A DNA stretch of 64,000 nucleotides, taken from positions 434,001 through 498,000 of the forward strand of contig JADFCQ010000002.1 in the NCBI GenBank assembly GCA_015223225.1. Direction: 5' to 3'. Source of the stretch: Acetobacteraceae bacterium H6797 (GTDB lineage: Bacteria; Pseudomonadota; Alphaproteobacteria; Acetobacterales; Acetobacteraceae). Position 1 is the first letter of the stretch. The number at the start of each line of letters is the position of its first letter. Positions 57,188 through 64,000 of this stretch are shown here, piece by piece. A program made the translations under genes and the position numbers. The notes below the pieces were generated by a model. That model was given only the letters and a program-made list of their open reading frames with translations, ran no database searches and had not been told where the DNA came from.

Positions 57188-57941
57188 GGCCGTCCTGCCC
57201 TTCCTCTTCCCAATATTCGTCGCCCTCGCCCGGATAGGCGGGGTCGGCGAGCATGGGGGGCCAATCCTCCCGCCCGGAGACGAGGCGGCCGTGTTCGAGG
57301 GTGATCGCGGGCGCCGGCCAGGCCTCGACGAGGTCGATGCTATGGGTCGCGACCATGACGGTCGTGCCAAGGCGGTTCATCTCCCGCAGCAGGGCGATGA
57401 GGCGGTGGGACTGGTCGAGATCGAGATTGCCGGTCGGCTCGTCGGCGATGAGCAATTCGGGCCGCGTGATCACCGCGCGGGCGATGGAAACGCGCTGCTG
57501 CTCGCCGCCCGAGAGCTGGAGCGGCGGCGTCTCCTCCCGCCCTTCGAGCCCCACCCAGCGCAGCATCTCCATCACGTCCGGCCGCAGCGAGGCCTCGGCG
57601 CGGCCGATCAGGCGCAGCGGCAGGGCGACATTGTCGAAGGTGCTGAGATAGGGCAGCAGGCGGAAATCCTGGAAGACCACGCCGATGCGCCGCCGCAGGG
57701 CCGGCAGGGCGCTTCGCCGCGCGGTGGACAGGCGCATGCCCAGCACCTCCACCTCGCCGCTCGTGGGGCGCAGCCCGGCATGCATCAGCTTCAGCACCGA
57801 GGATTTGCCCGCACCCGAAGGGCCGAGCAGCCAGGTGAAGCTGCCCGGGGGCAGTTCGAAGGAGAGATCGCGCAGCACCGTATGCCCGCGCCCGCCCTCG
57901 GGCGCCGGATAGGAAAGACCGACCGCGCTGAACCTCACCAT
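57180..57941 (-). CDS. ftsE: Cell division ATP-binding protein FtsE
   Basis: A 253-residue ATPase with Walker A 'GPSGAGKSS', '[26 protein letters not shown]', signature '[15 protein letters not shown]', Walker B '[12 protein letters not shown]' and the H-loop 'ATHSIDL'. The '[13 protein letters not shown]' Q-loop block is diagnostic for FtsE. An extra C-terminal tail of about 25 residues is acidic ('[12 protein letters not shown]'), beyond the usual 220-residue length. First gene of ftsE-ftsX-ydcF-plsC. Divergent from the zinc-ribbon gene. Confidence 0.94.
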   Translation of the reverse strand: MVRFSAVGLSYPAPEGGRGHTVLRDLSFELPPGSFTWLLGPSGAGKSSVLKLMHAGLRPTSGEVEVLGMRLSTARRSALPALRRRIGVVFQDFRLLPYLSTFDNVALPLRLIGRAEASLRPDVMEMLRWVGLEGREETPPLQLSGGEQQRVSIARAVITRPELLIADEPTGNLDLDQSHRLIALLREMNRLGTTVMVATHSIDLVEAWPAPAITLEHGRLVSGREDWPPMLADPAYPGEGDEYWEEEGQDGHG

Positions 57942-58061
57942 GCCCTGTCATGTGCCATGACCGCGCGCCCCGCGCCACCCGCCCTATTGTAAGCAACCCT
58001 GGGTTGGGCCGACTCGATGAGCCGGTTCTCGCCCACCCTCCCTTCGCGGTATCCTGCTCCC

Positions 58062-58490
58062 ATGCGCGTTGAATGCCCCCATTGTGCCGCCCTCTACGAC
58101 ATCCCCGACCATCTCCTGGCCGGCGGCACCCGCAGCCTGCGCTGCGCCCGCTGCGCGCATGAATGGGTGCCCGGTGCCGGATCGGGCACTGAAGCCGCGC
58201 CCGAGACCGCCGCGACGGCCGATTCCAGCCCGCCCGAGCCGGAGCTTCCGCCAGGGGCCGAGGAGGATGACGGCGAGGAGGCCTCCTTCCACAGCGCGGC
58301 CGATCGCGAGGCCATGCTTGCCCCACCGCCACCGCCCGAGCCCGCCTCAAGCGGCGGCGCGCTCTGGTTCTCCTGGGCGGCGTCTCTCGCGCTGCTGGCG
58401 GGCGGTGCCGCCGGCGCCTGGGTCTGGCGCGACGCCGTGATGGAGGCCTGGCCGCCCGCCGCGCATCTTTTCGCTTGGCTGGGTGGCTGA
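58062..58490 (+). CDS. MJ0042-type zinc-ribbon protein with one membrane helix
   Basis: A 142-residue protein. The N-terminal zinc ribbon 'MRVECPHCAALYDIPDH' ... 'LRCARCAHEWVP' has two CxxC pairs in the MJ0042 pattern. A Pro/Glu/Asp-rich linker follows (about residues 45-95), then one hydrophobic helix (about 103-125, 'ALWFSWAASLALLAGGAAGAWVW'). Such proteins sit beside ftsEX in many alphaproteobacteria, but function is unknown. The chosen ATG places CPHC at residue 5, the normal offset. Divergent from ftsE and 85 bases before proA. Confidence 0.85.
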   Translation: MRVECPHCAALYDIPDHLLAGGTRSLRCARCAHEWVPGAGSGTEAAPETAATADSSPPEPELPPGAEEDDGEEASFHSAADREAMLAPPPPPEPASSGGALWFSWAASLALLAGGAAGAWVWRDAVMEAWPPAAHLFAWLGG

Positions 58491-58575
58491 GGGCGCCGGC
58501 CATTTCGCCGCCCGACATCTTTTAACCACTGGGGCAAGCCGCTACATCGGAAGCTGTTCACCAGGACAGAGAGAG

Positions 58576-59841
58576 ATGAACGCCCTTATCGACGACGCCA
58601 CGACCCTGTTGCAGACCGCCGCCCGTGCCGCCCGCACGGCCTCGGCCGAGCTTGCGCAGGCCGGCCGACCGTCGAAGGACGCTGCCCTGAAAGCCGCCGC
58701 CGCCGCCCTCCGCGCCCGGGCGAATGAGATCATCGCCGCCAATGCGGAAGACCTCGCGGCCGCCCAGGGCCTCTCCTCCTCCTTCCGTGACCGGCTGACG
58801 CTCACGCCCGCGCGGGTCGAGGCCATGGCCAAGGGGCTGGAGGAAGTCGCGGCACTGCCCGACCCCGTCGGCCGCGTGCTCAGCGAATGGGACAGGCCCA
58901 ATGGCCTCGTCATCCGCCGCGTGGCCCAGCCCATCGGCGTGATCGGCATGATTTTCGAGAGCCGCCCGAATGTCGCGGCCGATGCCGCCGCCCTCTGCCT
59001 CAAGGCGGGCTCGGCGGTGATCCTGCGCGGCGGCTCGGATAGCGCGCGTTCCGTCGCGGCCATCCATGGCTGCATGGTCGAGGGCCTGCGCGCCGCCGGC
59101 CTGCCGGAAGCGGCGGTGCAGATCGCGCCCACCACCGACCGTGCCTTCGTCGGCGCCATGCTCAAGGCGGCGGGGCTGATCGACCTCATCATCCCGCGCG
59201 GCGGTAAGGGGCTGGTCACGCGCGTGATGGAAGAGGCGCGCGTGCCGGTGCTGGCCCATGCCGAGGGGCTCAACCACACCTATATCCACGCCGCCGCCGA
59301 CCCCGAGATGGCGCGCAGCGTGCTGGCCAATGCCAAGATGCGCCGCACCGGCGTCTGCGGCTCCACCGAGACGCTGCTGATCGACGCGGCCGTAGCACCG
59401 GAACTGCTGCCCGCGCTGGTTGCCGATCTCACCGCGCTGGGCTGCGACTTCCGCGCCGATGAGCGTGCCCAGGCCATCGTGCCGGGGCTCAAGCCCGCCA
59501 CCGAGGCGGATTTCGGCACGGAATGGCTCGATGCCATTCTCTCCATCGCCGTGGTCGATGGGGTGGAGGCCGCGCTGGCCCATATCCACCGCTTCGGCAG
59601 CGAGCATACCGATGCGATCGTCACCGAGGATGCCGCGGTGGCCGAGCGTTTCCTCGACGGGCTTTCCTCTGCCGTGGGGCTCTGGAATGCCTCGACGCAA
59701 TTCTGCGACGGCGGGGAATTCGGCTTCGGCGCCGAGATCGGCATCGCGACGGGCCGGATGCATGCGCGCGGCCCGGTCGGGCTCGAGCAGCTCTGCACCT
59801 ATCGCTACAAGGTCATCGGCACCGGCCAGACCCGGCCGTGA
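58576..59841 (+). CDS. proA: Gamma-glutamyl phosphate reductase
   Basis: A 421-residue ProA reducing gamma-glutamyl phosphate to the semialdehyde in proline synthesis. Aldehyde-dehydrogenase-type signatures: 'PIGVIGMIFESRPNVAADAAALCLKAGSAVILRGGSDS', the catalytic Cys in 'MRRTGVCGSTETLLID', and 'SAVGLWNASTQFCDGGEFGFGAEIGIAT'. Start at MNALIDDATTLL with GAGAGAG upstream. proB is absent nearby (in many alphaproteobacteria it lies with obgE). A 10-bp hairpin (59847-59872) follows the stop. Confidence 0.96.
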   Translation: MNALIDDATTLLQTAARAARTASAELAQAGRPSKDAALKAAAAALRARANEIIAANAEDLAAAQGLSSSFRDRLTLTPARVEAMAKGLEEVAALPDPVGRVLSEWDRPNGLVIRRVAQPIGVIGMIFESRPNVAADAAALCLKAGSAVILRGGSDSARSVAAIHGCMVEGLRAAGLPEAAVQIAPTTDRAFVGAMLKAAGLIDLIIPRGGKGLVTRVMEEARVPVLAHAEGLNHTYIHAAADPEMARSVLANAKMRRTGVCGSTETLLIDAAVAPELLPALVADLTALGCDFRADERAQAIVPGLKPATEADFGTEWLDAILSIAVVDGVEAALAHIHRFGSEHTDAIVTEDAAVAERFLDGLSSAVGLWNASTQFCDGGEFGFGAEIGIATGRMHARGPVGLEQLCTYRYKVIGTGQTRP

Positions 59842-59846
59842 CGTCT

Positions 59847-59872
59847 GTGGGACGGGTTGCGGCCCGTCCCAC
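59847..59872. terminator. Hairpin between convergent proA and molybdenum hydroxylase
   Basis: Ten-base perfect stem GTGGGACGGG/CCCGTCCCAC with loop TTGCGG fills most of the 33-base convergent gap, so it can terminate both transcripts. No T-run. Confidence 0.6.
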
Positions 59873-59874
59873 CA

Positions 59875-62166
59875 TCATCCCACCGATCTGAGCGCCTGCC
59901 AGACGCGCTGCGGCGTCAGCGGCAGGTCGATATGCGTGACGCCCTCGGCGGCGAGCGCGTCGATCACCGCATTGGCGACGGCGGCGGGCGCGCCATTGGT
60001 CGGCAATTCCCCCATGCCCTTGATGCCGAGGAAATTATTCGGCGAGGGCGTGTTCAGCACCACATGGCCGAAGCTCGGCGTATCGGCGGCGCGAGGCATG
60101 GCATAGTCCATGAGCGTGACGGTCAGGAGCTGGCCGTCGTCGTCGTAGCGCGCCTCTTCCATCAGGGCCTGGCCGATGCCCGCCGCGGTGCCGCCATGGA
60201 ACTGGCCCGCGAGCAGCACGGGGTTCACCACGCGGCCGACATCGATCGCGGCATTCAGCCGGTCGATCGTCACCTGCCCCGTCTCCGCGTCCACCTCCAC
60301 TTCGCAGAGGAAGATGCCGGCAGGCCAGGTCGCCACCTGATCGGCGAAATCGGCGCGGCCTTCGAGCCCGCCCCGATGGGCAGCGACATCGGCGAGGCTC
60401 ACGCGGCGATCGGTGCCGGCGATTTCGTAAAAGCCATCACGCCATTCGATATCGACGGGTGCCGCTTCCAGCAACTCGGCGGCGTCTTCCCTTCCCTGTT
60501 CGATGGCCACGTCGGCGGCGCGTTTCAACGTCGTGCCGGAGATGATGGTGGAGGAGGAGCCGCCCGTCCCACCGCCCCGTGGGATGCTGTCGCTATCGCC
60601 CTGGATGATGCGCACCTTCTCCACCGGCACGCCGAAAGCGGCGGAGAGCACCTGGGCATAGGCGGTGGCATGGCCCTGCCCCTGGCTCTGCGTGCCGGTG
60701 CGCGCCTCGATGCCGCCATCGGGCAGGACGGAGACTAGCGAGGTCTCATCGCCCCAGCCGCCCGAGCCGTGGAGATGGCAGGCGAAGCCTCTGCCCCGGC
60801 GCAGGCCCCGCGCGGCCGAGGCGACGCGCCGCTGCTCGAAGCCCGCCGCATCGGCCTGGGCCAGCAGCCCGTCGAGAAGCGCCTCGTAATTGCCGCTGTC
60901 GTATTCGTAGCCGAGCGCTGTGCGATAAGGGAAAGCGTCGCGCGGGATGAGGTTCCGGCGGCGCAATTCGGCAGCGTCCTGCCCCAAAAGGCGCGCGGCC
61001 TCGTCCACCAGCCGCTCGATCAGCACCAGCGCCTCGGGCTTGCCCGCGCCGCGCACGGCATCGACCGGCGCCGTATGGGTGAAGGCGCAGCGCATGGCGA
61101 TATGGGCGGCCGGGATGTCGTAGAGGCTCGTCATCACCTTCGCCATGCCGGTGGTCGGGATGGTGGGGTTAACCGTCGAGACATAGGCGCCAAAATTCGC
61201 GACGGCCTCGATCTTCAGCGCCAGGAAACGGCCATCGGCATCGAGGGCGAGCGAGGCCTCGGCCAGCAGGTCTCGCGCATGGGTATCGGCGAGGTGATGC
61301 TCGCTGCGCTCCTGCACCCATCCCACCGCGCGCTTCAGCCGCATGGCGGCGAAGCAGACCAGCGCCTGTTCGGGATAAGGCGGCAACTTCGGGCCGAAAC
61401 CGCCGCCGACATCGGGCGTGACGACCCGCAGTGCCTCGCGAGGGAGGTGCAGGATATTGTCGCAGAGCAGCCTGTGCAGCACATGCACGCCCTGGGAAGG
61501 CGTGGTCAGCGTCATGCGCTGCGCCGCCTCATCCCATTCCGCGAGGGCGGAGCGTGTCTCCATATAGCCCGCCAGCAGGCGGGCCGAACGGTGCTTCACC
61601 TTCACCACATGCGCGGCCTTGGCGAAGGCCGCCTCGGTGGCAGCCGCATCGCCCTTATGCCAGTCGCAGAGCAGATTGCCGGGCGCCTCCTCATGCACCA
61701 GCGGCGCGCCCGGCAGCAGCGCGGCGGCGCCATCGGTCACGGCGGGGAGGCTGTCGTAATCGGCCTCGATCGCCTCCAGCGCATCCCGCGCGGCATTGAG
61801 GCTCTCAGCGACGACCATGGCGACGATCTCGCCCAGATGGCGCGCCAGGCCCTGCGCCATGGGCAGGCGCTTCGGCTCGATATGGCGCCGGCCCTCGCGG
61901 TCGCGGATTTCGGTGATGGCCGGGTTATGGCCGAGATGGGCGATATCCGCCCCGGTGAGGATGGCGACCACGCCCGGCATCGCCAGCGCCGCCTCGGTGC
62001 GGATGGCGGTGATTCGCGCATGGGCATAAGGCGAGCGCAGGAAAAGTGCGTGAAGCATCCCGGCCGGGGCGAGATTGGCCGTGAATCGGCCACCGCCGGT
62101 CAGCAGCCGCGGGTCCTCGAGACGCCGCACGGGCTGGCCAAGGCCGGGAAGAACATCGAACGCCAT
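59875..62166 (-). CDS. Xanthine dehydrogenase family molybdopterin-binding subunit (orphan)
   Basis: A 763-residue molybdenum hydroxylase large subunit of the CoxL/XdhB type. It starts with 'GLGQPVRRLEDPRLLTGGGRF', has the Moco segments 'DVGGGFGPK', 'GTQSQGQGHATAYAQ' and 'GGTGGSSSTIISG', and the catalytic glutamate in 'KGMGELPTNG'. The active-site loop reads 'DAVRGAGKPEA', near the form II pattern AYRGAGR and unlike AYxCSFR of true CO dehydrogenase, so CO oxidation is unlikely. The medium (FAD) and small (2Fe-2S) subunits are not adjacent. Substrate unknown; heteroaromatic or aldehyde possible. Start at MAFDVLPGLG. Confidence 0.87.
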   Translation of the reverse strand: MAFDVLPGLGQPVRRLEDPRLLTGGGRFTANLAPAGMLHALFLRSPYAHARITAIRTEAALAMPGVVAILTGADIAHLGHNPAITEIRDREGRRHIEPKRLPMAQGLARHLGEIVAMVVAESLNAARDALEAIEADYDSLPAVTDGAAALLPGAPLVHEEAPGNLLCDWHKGDAAATEAAFAKAAHVVKVKHRSARLLAGYMETRSALAEWDEAAQRMTLTTPSQGVHVLHRLLCDNILHLPREALRVVTPDVGGGFGPKLPPYPEQALVCFAAMRLKRAVGWVQERSEHHLADTHARDLLAEASLALDADGRFLALKIEAVANFGAYVSTVNPTIPTTGMAKVMTSLYDIPAAHIAMRCAFTHTAPVDAVRGAGKPEALVLIERLVDEAARLLGQDAAELRRRNLIPRDAFPYRTALGYEYDSGNYEALLDGLLAQADAAGFEQRRVASAARGLRRGRGFACHLHGSGGWGDETSLVSVLPDGGIEARTGTQSQGQGHATAYAQVLSAAFGVPVEKVRIIQGDSDSIPRGGGTGGSSSTIISGTTLKRAADVAIEQGREDAAELLEAAPVDIEWRDGFYEIAGTDRRVSLADVAAHRGGLEGRADFADQVATWPAGIFLCEVEVDAETGQVTIDRLNAAIDVGRVVNPVLLAGQFHGGTAAGIGQALMEEARYDDDGQLLTVTLMDYAMPRAADTPSFGHVVLNTPSPNNFLGIKGMGELPTNGAPAAVANAVIDALAAEGVTHIDLPLTPQRVWQALRSVG

Positions 62167-62329
62167 CGTCACCCTTTCGCTCCACCCGGCAGGCCGGGCG
62201 CAGGGACAGAAAAGCCCAGGGGGATGAGCGTGGAAAGGGGGCGGGAGCGGCGAGATGCGACTGTGCCGGCCATGTGTCGGAGGGCGGCGCCTGTGCAGAT
62301 GATGTGCTGAGGCTCGGCGGGCTGCGGGG

Positions 62330-62361
62330 GCACCATTCTTCAAGATAAACCCTTGAAAGAA

Positions 62362-62367
<6 letters not shown>
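62330..62367 (-). other. Long hairpin taking in the 3' end of tRNA-Thr
   Basis: GCACCATTCTT (62330-62340) followed by CAAG is inverted in CTTGA-A-AGAATGGTGC (62352-62367), giving about 15 base pairs with one bulged base and a 7-base loop. The right arm holds the last bases of the tRNA including CCA, so the tRNA precursor could fold back on its own 3' end. It may be a terminator, though no T-run follows. Confidence 0.55.
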
Positions 62368-62436
<69 letters not shown>

Positions 62437-62619
62437 GCCTTCTAACCGTCCCTTCCGGGCCGGCGGCCGCTTCCTAGCCTTCCTCTCTGGGTTCCGCAAC
62501 CCCTACCCTGCACTGTTACACCGTCATATCGTCGCAACAGCACTCCCCTGCCCGCATGATCCGTGCCGGGGCGCTTTCTTGGGCCTCCGCTGGGGCGGAA
62601 GAAAAGGCAGAATACAGCC

Positions 62620-64000
62620 ATGGATCTGGATTCGGCCCGCCGGGCTCTGCTCGACCTCTCGACCCGCAACCGCCTCCTGGCCCTGCCGCGCGGCAATAGG
62701 GCGCGCAGCGTGGTCCTGGCCGCGAATCCCGATCTCGCCGCGCTCACCAGCGCGCTGGAGGCGGGGCGCAGCCTGTCGCTCGAGGCAGGGGGCATGCCGG
62801 CGAAGCCCGATACCCTGCAGCTCAACGTCCCGGCCGCCGATCTGCAGCGCCGGCTGCGCAATCTCGCGCTCGATGCCAAAACGGTGCGGGAGGAGACGGG
62901 CGCGGCCTGCCTCTTCGTCGCCATCGGTGCCCTGGCCTGGCGGGACCCTGCAACGCCCGACAAGGAGCGCCTGGCGCCCATCGCGCTCCTCCCCGTCGCG
63001 CTGGAACGCGCCGGGCGGGAGCAGCCGTTCAGGCTCCGCTCCACCGGCGGCCGCATCCAGGGCAATGACTGCCTGATCGAAAAGCTGCGCGTCACCTTCG
63101 GCATCGAGATCCCGCCGGTTGATCCGGAAGAGGCGAGCCCCGCGAGCTGGGGCGCGGCCGTGGCCCAGGCGGTGATGGGCCGCCCCGGCTTCACGCTGCG
63201 GCCGGATGTGGTGGCCCTCGGCCTTTTCGCCTTCGACCGCTTCCCCATGTGGCGAGACCTCGATCCGGCGACCAATCCCGGCCTGCTCGACCACCCGGTG
63301 CTGCGGCAATTGCTCGGCACGGATAGCCCGCCCCCGGCCGCCTTCGCGCTCGGCGAGGATATCGATGCGCTGGTCCCGGTGGAGCGGCTGGACCATGTCC
63401 TGCCTCTCGACGGCAGCCAGGCGCTGGCGGTCGAGGCGGTGCGGCGGGGGCAGAGCCTCGTCATCCAAGGGCCGCCCGGCACGGGCAAGAGCCAGGTGAT
63501 CACCGCGATCATCGCCCAGGCGGTGATGGATGGGCGCTCCGTGCTCTTCGTGGCCGAGAAACAGGCGGCGATCGAGGTGGTGGAGCGCCGGCTGCGCAAT
63601 ATCGGCCTCGGCCCCGCCCTGCTGAGCCTGCCCGACCCCGATGTGAGCCGGCAGGCCGTCATGGCCTCGCTGCGGGAGGCGCTGGAGCCCGCCCCGCCGA
63701 GCCAGGAACAGGCGCTGCTGCCGCATCGGGAGGCCATCGTCACCCGGCTCGGCGCGCTGCGCGGCCGTCTGAACCGCCATGCCAAGGCAATGGGGGCGAC
63801 CATCGGCGAGGCCGGGGTGCCGCTGGCGGAGGTGATTGGCAAGCTCGCCCAGCGCCGCGCCCGGAACCAGCCGCCCGCCCCGCTCACCCTCCCGGCGGCC
63901 CTGTGGGACAGGAACGCCCTCGCCTCCCACCGCGCCGCCGCGGCCGAACTGGCGCTGCGGGCCCGCCAGGGCGCCTCGCGCTCCGCCTGGCGCGGGGTGA
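62620..64000 (+). CDS. DUF4011 domain AAA/helicase-type protein, N-terminal part (partial)
   Basis: 460 codons from ATG to the window edge, with no stop. The N-terminus 'ARRALLDLSTRNRLLALP' is the DUF4011 hallmark; 'FVAIGALAWRD' and 'APIALLPVALER' continue it. 'LVIQGPPGTGKSQVITAII' (Walker A, about residue 284) and 'VLFVAEKQAAIEVVERRL' begin a superfamily 1 helicase core of the UPF1/DNA2 type. Whole proteins are usually 1,300-2,000 residues, often ending in a Vsr/REase-like nuclease (MTES_1575). Such DUF4011-helicase-Vsr proteins have been reported as phage defence (from memory, Hhe). Codon use is normal for the genome. Divergent from tRNA-Thr. Confidence 0.87.
   Translation, partial: MDLDSARRALLDLSTRNRLLALPRGNRARSVVLAANPDLAALTSALEAGRSLSLEAGGMPAKPDTLQLNVPAADLQRRLRNLALDAKTVREETGAACLFVAIGALAWRDPATPDKERLAPIALLPVALERAGREQPFRLRSTGGRIQGNDCLIEKLRVTFGIEIPPVDPEEASPASWGAAVAQAVMGRPGFTLRPDVVALGLFAFDRFPMWRDLDPATNPGLLDHPVLRQLLGTDSPPPAAFALGEDIDALVPVERLDHVLPLDGSQALAVEAVRRGQSLVIQGPPGTGKSQVITAIIAQAVMDGRSVLFVAEKQAAIEVVERRLRNIGLGPALLSLPDPDVSRQAVMASLREALEPAPPSQEQALLPHREAIVTRLGALRGRLNRHAKAMGATIGEAGVPLAEVIGKLAQRRARNQPPAPLTLPAALWDRNALASHRAAAAELALRARQGASRSAWRGV

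Noticed and set aside
59875-62166. Aerobic CO dehydrogenase large subunit (coxL)
   Set aside because: The active-site loop is AVRGAGK, not the AYxCSFR loop of form I, and coxM/coxS are absent.
60769-62310. 513-codon plus-strand open frame over the molybdenum hydroxylase
   Set aside because: Antisense shadow; His/Arg/Gln-rich with no motif.
59875-62361. Integrated element at the tRNA-Thr 3' side
   Set aside because: No integrase and no second copy of the tRNA 3' end as a direct repeat were seen; the adjacent gene has ordinary composition.
62442-63930. Two long minus-strand frames (481 and 468 codons) at the right edge
   Set aside because: They lie opposite the DUF4011 gene, whose plus-strand frame carries Walker A and the DUF4011 start but has no stop in the window.

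Overview
The window is dense, high-GC DNA (third codon positions almost all G or C) with tightly packed genes, many of them overlapping stop-to-start. FlaF and FlbT beside a flagellin, the Mg-type HemB, the sdhCDAB order, HrcA next to RNase PH and RdgB, an Mla-type transporter with a STAS-fused permease, a Bug-family receptor beside hydantoinase genes and HldE (LPS heptose) point to a motile Gram-negative alphaproteobacterium. Acetobacteraceae (Roseomonas-like) fits best, but this is judged from protein likeness only.

Layout. 0-2 kb: end of a flagellin locus (unrecognised partial gene, flaF, flbT, flagellin), minus strand. 2-4.3 kb: hldE and a metallophosphatase. 4.4-9.2 kb: two tandem degenerate EAL-like paralogues, an ABC-2 exporter and a YgjP-type metalloprotease. 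9.3-14 kb: flavin monooxygenase, hemB, and a calcium-binding RTX protein built from four 139-residue repeats. 14-24.8 kb: YdcF protein, methyltransferase, folK, M20 dipeptidase, eno, radC, pyrG, dapE and dapD. 25-29.7 kb: diguanylate cyclase plus DUF2336 protein, argB, RlmI-like methyltransferase. 29.8-33.2 kb: a three-gene sugar-acid catabolic operon (IlvD/Edd dehydratase, SDR, FAH hydrolase). 34-38 kb: M19 dipeptidase, hrcA, divergent rph-rdgB. 38-45.3 kb: hydrolase, Bug receptor, divergent hydantoinase A/B genes, second flavin monooxygenase. 45.5-49.6 kb: HU and a four-gene Mla-type lipid transport operon. 49.7-53.3 kb: sdhCDAB with an unannotated 42-codon ORF exactly filling the sdhD-sdhA gap. 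53.8-59.8 kb: amidase, plsC, YdcF, ftsX, ftsE, zinc-ribbon protein, proA. 59.9-64 kb: orphan molybdenum hydroxylase large subunit, tRNA-Thr(GGT), and the start of a DUF4011 helicase that runs off the window.

Most of the window is chromosomal housekeeping. The best candidates for undescribed biology are the small ORF inside sdhCDAB, a structured candidate RNA with Fur-like boxes divergent from sdhC, the tandem EAL-like pair (one with a cysteine-rich tail), the repeated RTX protein, a recurring two-hairpin element in gaps between convergent genes, and the truncated DUF4011 helicase, whose family has been linked to phage defence. No CRISPR array, insertion sequence, prophage or rRNA operon was seen.
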